This document shows positions 31,045-39,490 of a stretch of DNA of 39,490 nucleotides, piece by piece; positions within the stretch are counted from its first letter, which is position 1; each line of letters opens with the position of its first letter. Below the pieces are notes generated by a model. That model did no database searches and was not told the DNA's origin. It saw nothing but the letters and a program-made list of their open reading frames with translations. The position numbers and the translations under genes are program-made. Location of the stretch: contig NZ_SMGG01000008.1 of assembly GCF_004339245.1 (NCBI RefSeq), positions 1 through 39,490 of the forward strand. Reading direction: 5' to 3'. This DNA is from Seleniivibrio woodruffii. GTDB lineage: Bacteria > Chrysiogenota > Deferribacteres > Deferribacterales > Geovibrionaceae.

Positions 31045-32304
31045 ATGAAAGCGGCAATATTAGGCTACGGAAAAAGCGGCAAAGCGGCTGAAACGCTTCT
31101 GAAACTGGAAGGATACAGTGATATCACCGTCTACGACGACGGTGATAACGCATTTAAGAATATAAGCGAGTTTACTGATACTTACGACATAGTGGCGGTG
31201 AGCCCCGGTGTCAATCTGAGAAAGTATCCCAATGCGCCTAAGAGCTTTACCAGCGAGATTGAGCTGGCGCAGAAGAGAAAACCCGCAGGCGCAAGGGTTG
31301 TCGGGATAACCGGAACCAACGGAAAATCTACCGTGACAGCTATTACCGCACAGGTACTCACAAAGGCTGGCATAAAGTCCGAGGCGTGCGGAAACATCGG
31401 CCTGACATACGGCGAATGTGTTCTGGGGGAACCGCAGGACTGCTACGTTGTTGAACTTTCGAGCTTCCAGACGGGAATGCTCCATGAGTTTCAGGCGGAC
31501 TGCGCAATAGTCACCAATCTGGCCGAAGACCACATGGACAGATACCGTGACATGGACGACTATGCCGACGACAAGATGAATCTGGTGAAATACATTAAAG
31601 AGGGCGGCAGGCTGATAATCGAGGATGAAGCGTACCTCGTGAAGAAAACCTCCTTCTACAAGGGCGAAACGGTTAAAATTGACCCTGCTTTGAAGAGTTT
31701 CCCCGTTCTTGACGGAACGAAACTTGATTTCGGCAGGTTCTATGCTGATATATCAAAATTCCCGCTGAGCGGCGGGCATAACATAATGAACCTTTCGTAT
31801 GCCCTGCTTGCGGCGGATGCGCTCTGCAAATTTAACGGAGATGTAAGCTATCTGGTCGCAGATTTGAAGGGGCTTGCACACAGATGTGAGTATGTGGACA
31901 CCATAAACGGTGTGGACTGGATAAACGATTCCAAAGGAACAAACCTCCACAGCACGCTGACGGCTCTGAAAGGCTTTGAAAAGGGCGTGAACGTTATTCT
32001 CGGCGGAAAGGACAAGAACGGGGATTTCTCGGTTCTTGTGGATGTGCTCAATGAAAAAGCATCGCTCGTGGTTGCTTACGGCAAAGCGGGCGAAAAGATA
32101 GAAAATACTCTGAAAGATGCGGTCAAAGTGCCCGTTATCAGGGTTAAGGATATGGTTGAGGCGGTTGACGTGTGCTTTAAGCATGCGAAGGCGGGCGAAA
32201 AGGTGGTTCTGTCACCTGCATGCGCCAGCTTCGATCTTTACAGAGGCTTCGAACACAGAGGCGAACACTTCTGTGAGCTTGTAAAAGCACTTAAAAAAGG
32301 GTGA
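31045..32304 (+). CDS. murD: UDP-MurNAc-L-Ala:D-Glu ligase
   Basis: A 419-residue MurD, which adds D-glutamate to UDP-MurNAc-L-alanine. It has an N-terminal Rossmann start (AAILGYGKSGKA), VVGITGTNGKSTVTAIT as the ATP loop, NIGLTYGE, ELSSFQTGML, NLAEDHMDRY, NDSKGTNLHST and ILGGKDKNGDF. The ATG at 31045 follows GAGGT by 6 bases; a TTG just before it is less likely. Only one base separates it from ftsW. Confidence 0.97.
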   Translation: MKAAILGYGKSGKAAETLLKLEGYSDITVYDDGDNAFKNISEFTDTYDIVAVSPGVNLRKYPNAPKSFTSEIELAQKRKPAGARVVGITGTNGKSTVTAITAQVLTKAGIKSEACGNIGLTYGECVLGEPQDCYVVELSSFQTGMLHEFQADCAIVTNLAEDHMDRYRDMDDYADDKMNLVKYIKEGGRLIIEDEAYLVKKTSFYKGETVKIDPALKSFPVLDGTKLDFGRFYADISKFPLSGGHNIMNLSYALLAADALCKFNGDVSYLVADLKGLAHRCEYVDTINGVDWINDSKGTNLHSTLTALKGFEKGVNVILGGKDKNGDFSVLVDVLNEKASLVVAYGKAGEKIENTLKDAVKVPVIRVKDMVEAVDVCFKHAKAGEKVVLSPACASFDLYRGFEHRGEHFCELVKALKKG

Positions 32305-32305
32305 T

Positions 32306-33400
32306 ATGCACGATTTACAGGACAACAGACTTAAAATTCTGATAATCACCTCTGTTCTGGTGATTCTGGGGCTGATCTTTCTGCTGTCTGCGGGCAGTAT
32401 GCAGGCGATGCAGCTTGGCCGTCAGGAGCTGTATTTCTTCCAGAAACAGCTTATCAGTGTCCTTGTGGGTGCTTTCGTAATGTACTCTGCATATAGGGTT
32501 CCCCTTGATACATGGAGGAAATTCGTCCCGATATTCTATTTCGGAACGCTGATCCTGCTCGTAGCAGTCTTTTTTTACAGACCCATCAACGGTGCGCACC
32601 GGTGGGTTCTTCTGCCCGGATTCAGCCTCCAGCCTTCGGAGCTGGCAAAGTTTACGGTGATACTCTATCTGGCGCACTACCTTGAGAAGAAAGAGGACAA
32701 GCTCAAGGACTTTTCAAAAGGATTTTTACCCGCTTCCATCATGCTTGGTATGATGGGCGCTTTGATACTTATGGAGCCTGACTTCGGAACGACCTTCCTG
32801 CTGATAACCGTGCTTCTGGCAATGTTCGTCATAGGCGGGGCGAGCGTTCTGCATATCGGCGGCATGCTGGGGTTCATCTCTCCCATACTCATTGCGGGTA
32901 TGATGATGGGCTACCGCAAGGCGAGGCTTCTTAACTTCCTTGATCCCTGGCAGGACAGCCACGGGGTGGGCTATCAGCTCATCCAGTCGCTCATAGCCGT
33001 GGGCAGCGGAGGACTCTGGGGCAAGGGACTTGGCAACTCAACGCAGAAGCTCTATTTCCTGCCTGAGGCGCACACCGACTTCATCTATGCCATCATAGCG
33101 GAGGAGACGGGAATGTGGGGCGCACTTGGGGTCATAGTGCTGTTTATCCTGCTGTTCTATGTGATGATAAAAGTTGCGAAGATGCACACTGACAAGTTCA
33201 AGCGTCTTCTGACCTTCGGACTTGCATACTGTCTGATAATACAGGCCATTCTCCACGTCGGAGTGGTTGGCGGCGCACTGCCCACAAAGGGTATCGGTCT
33301 GCCCTATATGAGCTACGGCGGTTCGAGTATGATACTCGCACTGTTCATGACGGGGGTGCTTCTCAGAAGTGCTGAGGAAGCGCAGAGGAAGGAAGCATGA
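32306..33400 (+). CDS. ftsW: Septal peptidoglycan glycosyltransferase FtsW
   Basis: A 364-residue SEDS protein with about ten membrane helices. Blocks include GAHRWVLLPGFSLQPSELAK, the acidic segment LMEPDFGTTFLL, GYQLIQSLIAVGSGGLWGKG, PEAHTDFIYAIIAEETG and GLPYMSYGGSSM. It polymerises lipid II at the septum in complex with FtsI. The ATG lies one base after the murD stop and its end overlaps murG by 4 bases. Confidence 0.96.
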   Translation: MHDLQDNRLKILIITSVLVILGLIFLLSAGSMQAMQLGRQELYFFQKQLISVLVGAFVMYSAYRVPLDTWRKFVPIFYFGTLILLVAVFFYRPINGAHRWVLLPGFSLQPSELAKFTVILYLAHYLEKKEDKLKDFSKGFLPASIMLGMMGALILMEPDFGTTFLLITVLLAMFVIGGASVLHIGGMLGFISPILIAGMMMGYRKARLLNFLDPWQDSHGVGYQLIQSLIAVGSGGLWGKGLGNSTQKLYFLPEAHTDFIYAIIAEETGMWGALGVIVLFILLFYVMIKVAKMHTDKFKRLLTFGLAYCLIIQAILHVGVVGGALPTKGIGLPYMSYGGSSMILALFMTGVLLRSAEEAQRKEA

Positions 33401-34440
33401 AAAGGCTTGTAATAGCGGGTGGGGGAACAGGCGGACACCTTTATCCGGGTATCGCCGTTGCGCAGTATCTTAAAGATAAGGATGTCGAGTGTTTTTTTAT
33501 CGTGTCCGACAGAGGACTTGAGCGCAAGGTGCTCTCAGGTCTGGGATACGGCTTTTATGAGCAGAAGGAGACCCCTTTGAAGGGTGTCAGCCTCGGAACA
33601 AGGGTAAAGTCACTGTTCAGACTGCTGGGCGAGATAAAAAAATGCTTCTCACTGATAAAAAAGGGCGACACAGTTCTCCTTACTGGCGGATTCGCATCTG
33701 CGGCTGCGGCTTTCGTTGCCGTGGTTAAGAGGAACAGGCTCTACATCCACGAGCAGAACAGTGTGATGGGGCTTACCAACAGAATATTCGCAGGATTCTG
33801 CGACAAGGTGTTTTTATCGTTTCCTGAAACTGCTAATGCGGCGGGAAACACTGTTGTGGCGGGCAATCCCGTCAGAGCGGAATTTAAGAATATAAAACCC
33901 CTTGAGAAGGGCGGAAAACGCATTCTGGTCATGGGCGGTTCACAGGGTTCCAGACTGGTTAACAACCTTGTGGCGGGTGCGGCCGGAGCACTTCTTGACA
34001 AAGGATATGCGATATATCATCAGGCGGGCGGGAAACTGCTGGATGAAACAAAGAAAAAATACATCGAGTTTGGGCTTATGGATCATGAGAACCTGACCCT
34101 GGCCGGATATATAGACAACGTTGCGGAAGCTCTTGAGAACTGTGACATAGTTATCGCCAGAAGCGGCTCAGGGACAGTGTTTGAAGTGACAAACGCCGGA
34201 CGTTACGCCATATACGTTCCCTTTAAGGCGGCGGCGGACAACCATCAGTTCTACAATGCTCTGTATGCTGAGAAACAGAAGGGCGCAAAAGTTATTGCCG
34301 AAGATTCGGCAAATATCGGAAAACTTTTAGAAGCCATTGAAGATTATGAGAATAACTGCGATTTATATATAGAATCAGTTAAAAACATGAAAAAGTATGA
34401 AAGTGCCGTAATTATGGCAGGGGGAATGAACATTGGATAA
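33397..34440 (+). CDS. murG: Lipid II synthase MurG
   Basis: A 347-residue glycosyltransferase that adds GlcNAc to lipid I on the inner face of the membrane. It has GGGTGGHLYPGIAVA at the N-terminus, HEQNSVMGLTNR, VMGGSQGSRLVN and the C-terminal UDP-binding block ARSGSGTVFEV. The ATG overlaps the ftsW stop (ATGA). The last 8 bases overlap the TTG start of murC. Confidence 0.96.
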   Translation: MKRLVIAGGGTGGHLYPGIAVAQYLKDKDVECFFIVSDRGLERKVLSGLGYGFYEQKETPLKGVSLGTRVKSLFRLLGEIKKCFSLIKKGDTVLLTGGFASAAAAFVAVVKRNRLYIHEQNSVMGLTNRIFAGFCDKVFLSFPETANAAGNTVVAGNPVRAEFKNIKPLEKGGKRILVMGGSQGSRLVNNLVAGAAGALLDKGYAIYHQAGGKLLDETKKKYIEFGLMDHENLTLAGYIDNVAEALENCDIVIARSGSGTVFEVTNAGRYAIYVPFKAAADNHQFYNALYAEKQKGAKVIAEDSANIGKLLEAIEDYENNCDLYIESVKNMKKYESAVIMAGGMNIG

Positions 34441-35830
34441 GGTGTTCGGTTCGGTTAAGAACATACATTTTGTCGGTATCGGCGGAATAGGCATGAGCGG
34501 TATTGCTGAGGTTCTGCACAACATGGGATTCACAGTGAGCGGCTCCGACCTTTCCGAGGGCGGCAACGTAAAAAGACTTCAGAACATGGGAATAGATGTC
34601 CGCACGGGACACAGATACGAATATGCGGAGAATGCGGACGTTGTCGTTTACACATCCGCCGTTAAAGAAACAAACCCCGAGCTTGTCTGCGCTAAGGACA
34701 GGTTCATTCCTATAATAAAAAGGGGCGAGATGCTTGCCGAGCTTATGCGCCTCAAGTTTTCGGTCGCCGTTGCGGGGAGCCACGGAAAGACCACCACAAC
34801 CTCAATGGTTGCGGAGATTCTGAGCGAAGCGAAGCTCGACCCCACGATAGTTGTGGGCGGGATCCTTAACACCCGTGACACGAACGCATCACTGGGCAAG
34901 GGCAATGTTATAGTTGCCGAGGCGGACGAGTCCGACAGAAGCTTTTTGCTGATGTCGCCCAGCGTCGCACTGATAACAAACATAGACTATGAGCACCCCG
35001 ACACCTATAAAGACCTTGAGGATGTCACCCAGACCTTTATAGACTTCGCATCCCGTGTGCCCTTCTACGGCAGCGTAGTTCTGTGTCTGGAGGATATGAA
35101 CACCGCCGACATAATCCCCCATATCGGCAGGAAGTTCATTACATACGGATTCAAGGCTCAGGCGGACGTTCATGCTGTTAACATTGAGCAGAAGGGATTC
35201 GGAATGCATTATGACGTTGTTGTCAAGGGTCAGAAGATGGGCAAGATAAAGCTCGGATTCCCCGGCGAACACAACGTGCTCAACTCTCTGGGCGCAATAG
35301 CCATCGCACAGGAATTCAACATTCCTTTCAAGAGCATAAAGCGTGCGCTGGAGAAGTTCAAGGGCGTGCAGAGAAGACTTACCGCAAGATATGACGACGG
35401 CTGCTGTATCGTTATGGACGACTACGGCCACCACCCCACAGAGATAAAGACAACCCTGCGTGCGGTCAGGGGAGCATACGGCGACAAAAAGATAATAGCC
35501 GTGTTCCAGCCCCACAGATACACCAGAACGCAGGCACTCATAAAAGATTTTGCAATGGCGTTCTTCGATGTGGACATGCTGTTCATAGCGGACATTTATG
35601 CCGCAAGCGAAGACAAGATCGAAGGCGTGGACTCCGAAACCCTCGTGCGTGAGATAAAGCGCAGAGGCTTTAAGAACGTAAACTATATCGGCTCCTTTGA
35701 AGAGGTATACGACTATCTCGAAGACGGCGGATGTGACGACACGGTCATAATTACTTTGGGCGCAGGTTCCGTTACGAAGTTCTCGTTCGAGCTTGCATCA
35801 AAAGTGAGGGAAAAACGTGAAGGCAAATAA
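34433..35830 (+). CDS. murC: UDP-MurNAc:L-Ala ligase
   Basis: A 465-residue MurC, the first Mur ligase, adding L-alanine to UDP-MurNAc. The N-terminal HFVGIGGIGMSGIAEVLH is diagnostic; then AVAGSHGKTTTTSMVA, EADESDRSFL, NIDYEHPDTY and MDDYGHHPTEI. The start is TTG at 34433 with a G-rich site (AGGGGGA) upstream. Any later ATG would cut into the glycine-rich motif. It overlaps ddl by 14 bases. Confidence 0.96.
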   Translation: MDKVFGSVKNIHFVGIGGIGMSGIAEVLHNMGFTVSGSDLSEGGNVKRLQNMGIDVRTGHRYEYAENADVVVYTSAVKETNPELVCAKDRFIPIIKRGEMLAELMRLKFSVAVAGSHGKTTTTSMVAEILSEAKLDPTIVVGGILNTRDTNASLGKGNVIVAEADESDRSFLLMSPSVALITNIDYEHPDTYKDLEDVTQTFIDFASRVPFYGSVVLCLEDMNTADIIPHIGRKFITYGFKAQADVHAVNIEQKGFGMHYDVVVKGQKMGKIKLGFPGEHNVLNSLGAIAIAQEFNIPFKSIKRALEKFKGVQRRLTARYDDGCCIVMDDYGHHPTEIKTTLRAVRGAYGDKKIIAVFQPHRYTRTQALIKDFAMAFFDVDMLFIADIYAASEDKIEGVDSETLVREIKRRGFKNVNYIGSFEEVYDYLEDGGCDDTVIITLGAGSVTKFSFELASKVREKREGK

Positions 35831-36701
35831 GGTAGCCGTTCTTTACGGCGGAATGTCGGCAGAGAGAGAGGTTTCACTCAGAAGCGGCAAAGCGGCATAC
35901 GATGCCCTTGTGCGTCTGGGATACGACACTGCCCTAATAGACATGGACAGGGACGTGGCTTTCAAGCTGCGTGAGGCGGGCGCAACGGTCTGCTTCATAG
36001 CTCTCCACGGAACCTACGGAGAGGACGGACGCATTCAGGGACTGCTGGATATCATGGGACTGCCCTACACAGGGTCTGACTTTCAGGCGAACATGATATC
36101 TTTTGATAAACTGCTCTCAAAAGAGCACTTTGTTAAGGCGGGAGTACCCACTCCGGCATACGTTGTCCCCGTTGACAACAAGATGCCCTTTGCAAAATGC
36201 GTTGTGAAACCCTGCCGTCAGGGATCTTCAGTGGGTATCCACATAGTCGACAACGAAGCGGACTATGCGGCGGCTCTTGAGGATGCGGCGAAGTTTGACA
36301 GCAAGCTGATGGTGGAAGAGTGCATCACAGGAAAGGAGCTTACTGTCTCAATCCTGAACGGCGAGGCACTTCCTGTCATATGGATACGCCCCAAAAAGGG
36401 TGTTTACGACTACGAGTCGAAATACACCAAAGGAATGACAGAATATGTGTTCGAAACCGAAATGACGGACGAGCACTATAAATATGTACAGAAAGTCGCT
36501 CTGGATGCGTTCAACGCAACAGGGTGCTCGGGATACGGAAGGGTGGATGTTATATTCGACGGAACGGAAGGATACGTTCTGGAGGTGAACACACTGCCCG
36601 GAATGACCGAAACAAGTCTTCTGCCGAAGGCCGCCGGAAAAGCCGGGATGACCTTTGACCAGATGGTGGAAAAAATGCTCGAAGGAGCATTTAAGAAATA
36701 A
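35817..36701 (+). CDS. ddl: D-alanine--D-alanine ligase
   Basis: A 294-residue ATP-grasp ligase making the D-Ala-D-Ala dipeptide used by MurF. Blocks: AVLYGGMSAEREVSLRSG, ALHGTYGEDGRIQGLLDIMG, PYTGSDFQANMISFDKLLSK, VVKPCRQGSSVGI, GYGRVDVIFD and LEVNTLPGMTETSLLPKAA. The start is GTG at 35817 within the end of murC. In many genomes murB sits between murC and ddl; here it does not. Confidence 0.96.
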   Translation: MKANKVAVLYGGMSAEREVSLRSGKAAYDALVRLGYDTALIDMDRDVAFKLREAGATVCFIALHGTYGEDGRIQGLLDIMGLPYTGSDFQANMISFDKLLSKEHFVKAGVPTPAYVVPVDNKMPFAKCVVKPCRQGSSVGIHIVDNEADYAAALEDAAKFDSKLMVEECITGKELTVSILNGEALPVIWIRPKKGVYDYESKYTKGMTEYVFETEMTDEHYKYVQKVALDAFNATGCSGYGRVDVIFDGTEGYVLEVNTLPGMTETSLLPKAAGKAGMTFDQMVEKMLEGAFKK

Positions 36702-36756
36702 TTGTGATGAGGAATGCCAATACCCAAGGATGGGGTTGCTTGAACGGAGTTAGGTA

Positions 36757-37440
36757 ATGGCAGGTAAAAAAGGAATAGGACGTTTTATTCTCGTGTCTGT
36801 GCTGGCGCTGGCAACAGTGGGTGCGGTGGGCATGGGGCTTAAAAAAGGTGCGGACGCATTCACCGAGAGCGGATATTTCAAGGTGAAGAGCGTCAACGTT
36901 AAAGGCATCATAAAGGCGGACAGCAAAAAAGTTGAGACCATGGTCCGCAGTATGGTGGGGCGGAGCATCTTTGATGTTAAGCCTGAGACCGTTGATTACA
37001 ACGGCGACTCATGGGTGGAACGCATGGAGATACGCAAGGTCTTTCCGGACAAGCTGGACGTTGTTGTATTCGAGAAGAGACCCGTTTTCAAGCTGCAATA
37101 CACGAAAGGGTGCTTCACGGCAACTTCAACAGGTTTAATGATAAAAGATACCTGTGACGGTGCTAGAATAAGAATGGAACAGCAGGTCAAGGAAGAGGAC
37201 TTCAAAGAGTTCATAAAGATGTATGAACAGGCCGCAGTGCTTAAAAATAAGGATATCAACCTCAAACAGTTCTACTTCACAATGGTTGAGAACGGGGTTG
37301 AGCTTAGAGCCTCATACAGTCAGGCGGATTTTGAGAAGATGTACAGCACATATCAGGACATCATCAGAAAACGCTACAAAGAGATCGAGTATGTGGACAT
37401 GAGGATACCTGACAAGATATTCGTGAAAGGGGTGATGTAA
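36757..37440 (+). CDS. ftsQ: Cell division protein FtsQ
   Basis: A 227-residue bitopic protein. A short basic cytoplasmic tail (MAGKKGIGR) and one membrane helix (about 10-28) are followed by a POTRA domain beginning FKVKSVNVKGIIKADSKKVE (about 41-110) and the beta domain. The ATG has a GGAG site (CGGAGTTAGGT). It connects FtsL/FtsB to the early divisome. Sequence conservation is low in the family, so position and topology carry much of the call. A 55-base gap precedes it. Confidence 0.9.
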   Translation: MAGKKGIGRFILVSVLALATVGAVGMGLKKGADAFTESGYFKVKSVNVKGIIKADSKKVETMVRSMVGRSIFDVKPETVDYNGDSWVERMEIRKVFPDKLDVVVFEKRPVFKLQYTKGCFTATSTGLMIKDTCDGARIRMEQQVKEEDFKEFIKMYEQAAVLKNKDINLKQFYFTMVENGVELRASYSQADFEKMYSTYQDIIRKRYKEIEYVDMRIPDKIFVKGVM

Positions 37441-38684
37441 TGATACAGGATAATATCTACGTCGGGCTTGATTTCGGCACAACGAAAATTTGTGTCGTGG
37501 TGGCAAGCAAAAACAGCGACGGCAGTATCGATATAATCGGGCTGGGAAAAGCCCCCAGTGACGGAATCAGACGTGGTGTGGTGGTGAACATCGATTCCAC
37601 CGTTCAGAGCATAAGAGACGCCATAGCCGAAGCCGAAAGGATGTCCGGCGTGCAGATCAAAGCCGTTACGGCGGGAATCGCAGGCGGACACATAAAGAGC
37701 TTTAACCAGAGAGGAACCATTGCAGTTAAAGGCGGAAGGGAGATAACTTCCAAAGACGTCGAAAGGGTGATCGAAACTGCGGCTGCAACAAACATGACAG
37801 TCGGCAATGAGATACTCGCAATCCTGCCCCAGCAGTTCATTCTGGACGGTCAGAGCGAGATAAAAGACCCTGTGGGCATGACAGGCGTACGTCTGGAAGC
37901 GGATGTGCATATCATTACGGGTGCTGTTTCCAGTGCCCAGAACATAATCAGAAGCTGTGAGAAAGCGGGCATAATCGTAAACGATATCGTTCTCGAACAG
38001 CTTGCATCTTCCGAATCTGTTCTCAGCGAAGACGAGAAGGAGATAGGCGTGTGCCTCATCGACGGCGGCGGCGGAACAAGCGACATGGCTGTTTTCAAAC
38101 AGGGAGCAGTGTTCCACACGGCGGCACTTCTCATCGGCGGACGGAATTTCACAAAAGACCTTGCCATAGGGCTTAACACTCCCGAATCGGAGGCCGAGAA
38201 ACTGAAAGTGAGGAACGGATGCGTCTGGATGCCTCTGGTGGAAGAGGACGAGCGTATCGAAGTTCCAACGGTAGGCGGACGTCCCCCCAGACTTGTCAGC
38301 AAGGCAACTGTTACCCAGATCCTTCAGGCCAGAGCCGAAGAGGTTTTCCAGATATTCAAAGGCGAGCTTCAATATAAGGGGCTTCTTGACCATCTGGGCG
38401 CAGGTGTGGTCATCACAGGCGGACTTTCAAATCACGAAGGCATTGAAATGCTGGCGGCCGAGATACTCGGTGTTCCCGTGCGTGTGGGCAGACCCCACAA
38501 CGTGGGCGGCCTGAGCGACTACGTTCACGACCCGAAATATGCAACGGGCGTGGGGCTTGCGATCTGTGCTGCCAAAAAGGGCAAATCATCCGGCGCAAGA
38601 CTCTCCTCATCCACAGACAGCGATGAGAAACAGTTCACAAATGTGCTCGGAAGGATGAAAGGCTGGTTTTCTGAATTCTTTTGA
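37440..38684 (+). CDS. ftsA: Cell division protein FtsA
   Basis: A 414-residue actin-like ATPase that anchors FtsZ to the membrane. Blocks: YVGLDFGTTKICVVV (phosphate 1), GVVVNIDSTVQSI, GIAGGHIKSFNQRG in the 1C region, IDGGGGTSDMAVF (phosphate 2), VVITGGLSNHEGI, and a C-terminal amphipathic helix (GRMKGWFSEFF) that binds the membrane. The ATG shares one base with the ftsQ stop. Confidence 0.97.
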   Translation: MIQDNIYVGLDFGTTKICVVVASKNSDGSIDIIGLGKAPSDGIRRGVVVNIDSTVQSIRDAIAEAERMSGVQIKAVTAGIAGGHIKSFNQRGTIAVKGGREITSKDVERVIETAAATNMTVGNEILAILPQQFILDGQSEIKDPVGMTGVRLEADVHIITGAVSSAQNIIRSCEKAGIIVNDIVLEQLASSESVLSEDEKEIGVCLIDGGGGTSDMAVFKQGAVFHTAALLIGGRNFTKDLAIGLNTPESEAEKLKVRNGCVWMPLVEEDERIEVPTVGGRPPRLVSKATVTQILQARAEEVFQIFKGELQYKGLLDHLGAGVVITGGLSNHEGIEMLAAEILGVPVRVGRPHNVGGLSDYVHDPKYATGVGLAICAAKKGKSSGARLSSSTDSDEKQFTNVLGRMKGWFSEFF

Positions 38685-38777
38685 TAATGATACGAGCGGG
38701 TTATCCGATTATATATCGATGCCCTGAATTTAAAGAGCTTTAAGGTAATTTTTTTCAGCTTTGACAGGAGGTTTAAG

Positions 38778-39490
38778 ATGGACAAATTGCAGTTTGACTT
38801 TGCGCCGCTTCCTCAGAATGCGGTAATCAAAGTCGTAGGAGTCGGCGGAGCAGGCGGCAACGCCGTAAACAACATGATCCGTGCAGGGATAGCAGACGTT
38901 GAGTTTATCGCTGCAAACACGGATGCTCAGGCACTGGCATCCAACCTTGCACCCGTAAAAATTCAACTGGGAACAACCATAACCCGCGGCCTTGGTGCCG
39001 GCGGAGTTCCTGAAGTTGGTAAAAAATCCGCAATCGAAGACATGGAAGCCATCGAACAGCACTTAAGAGGGGCGGACATGGTATTCGTTACTGCGGGAAT
39101 GGGCGGCGGCACAGGCACAGGTGCGGCTCCCGTTATCGCAAGCATTGCAAAAGACCTCGGCGCTCTCACAGTTGCCGTTGTTTCAAAACCCTTCGCTTTC
39201 GAAGGCAGAAAGAGAAACGACAACGCAGAGCAGGGGCTTAAATTTCTGAAAGACCATGTGGACACATATATTGTTGTACACAATGATAAAATAATGGATC
39301 AGTGCAAAGAACACACCCTTTTCGAAGAGGCATTTAAAATGGCCGACGACGTTCTGCGTCAGGGCGTTCAGGGTATCAGCGACGCAATCAACTCCAACGG
39401 CGTCGTTAACGTGGACTTTGCGGACATCCGCACAATTATGAGCTGTAAAGGTATGGCGCTCATGGGTATCGGTACTGCCGAAGGCGAAAA
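38778..39490 (+). CDS. ftsZ: Cell division protein FtsZ, N-terminal part (cut by window end)
   Basis: The first 237 codons of FtsZ, open to the window end. The GTPase signature [12 protein letters not shown] and the start block [18 protein letters not shown] are intact, followed by [20 protein letters not shown] and [11 protein letters not shown]. FtsZ polymerises into the Z ring. The ATG at 38778 has a perfect AGGAGGT seven bases upstream, so strong translation is expected. The 93-base gap after ftsA holds only a short palindrome (TTAAAGAGCTTTAA near 38730). Confidence 0.97.
   Translation, partial: MDKLQFDFAPLPQNAVIKVVGVGGAGGNAVNNMIRAGIADVEFIAANTDAQALASNLAPVKIQLGTTITRGLGAGGVPEVGKKSAIEDMEAIEQHLRGADMVFVTAGMGGGTGTGAAPVIASIAKDLGALTVAVVSKPFAFEGRKRNDNAEQGLKFLKDHVDTYIVVHNDKIMDQCKEHTLFEEAFKMADDVLRQGVQGISDAINSNGVVNVDFADIRTIMSCKGMALMGIGTAEGE

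Overview
The window looks like chromosome from a Gram-negative bacterium of about 50% GC. It shows a lipoprotein with a lipobox, a meso-diaminopimelate-type MurE, FtsQ/FtsL, and a sigma-54 type promoter in front of a P-II gene. My impression from gene content and protein style is the Deferribacterota (Denitrovibrio/Geovibrio-like), but this is recollection and not a search result.

Left edge (1-2959): the start of an ammonium transporter gene and glnB/glnK lie on the minus strand behind a well-matched sigma-54 promoter. Divergent from them is an orphan multi-PAS sensor histidine kinase. Middle-left (2956-15197, minus strand): fifteen tightly coupled, intact ORFs form a phage structural block. 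In transcription order they are a protease/scaffold, a lambda gpD-like decoration protein, a lambda gpE-like major capsid protein, an intrinsic terminator, three small connector/tail-completion candidates, seven poorly recognisable tail or appendage proteins, a mosaic tail fibre and a small membrane-anchored protein. No terminase, portal, tail tube, sheath, tape measure, lysis, replication or integrase gene is visible. It is therefore a selectively retained fragment, a gene-transfer-agent-like or other domesticated particle locus, or an atypical phage split between loci.

Middle (15357-19540): a TPR lipoprotein, a non-coding stretch with a cluster of DnaA-box-like nonamers, and a striking control region. 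Here a small XRE repressor and a 725-residue cytoplasmic subtilase form one operon, divergent from an excisionase-like HTH gene. The two divergent promoters (both with 17-bp spacers) are interleaved with four operator-like repeats spaced 23-24 bp apart. The repressor mRNA is predicted to start at or next to its own start codon, as lambda cI does from PRM. This resembles a lysogeny switch in which a subtilase takes the position that the ImmA metalloprotease holds beside ImmR.

Middle-right (19541-23246): a repeat-rich spacer, ftsY, a RelE/ParE-type toxin with a ParD-like antitoxin, a spore-photoproduct-lyase-like radical SAM gene and an overlapping gene of unknown function.

Right (23427-39490, plus strand): a division and cell wall cluster in the order mraZ, small ORF, rsmH, ftsL, ftsI, murE, murF, mraY, murD, ftsW, murG, murC, ddl, ftsQ, ftsA, ftsZ (ftsZ cut by the window end). 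It makes lipid II from UDP-MurNAc and assembles the divisome. murB is not in the cluster, and a hairpin-forming dispersed repeat sits between rsmH and ftsL.
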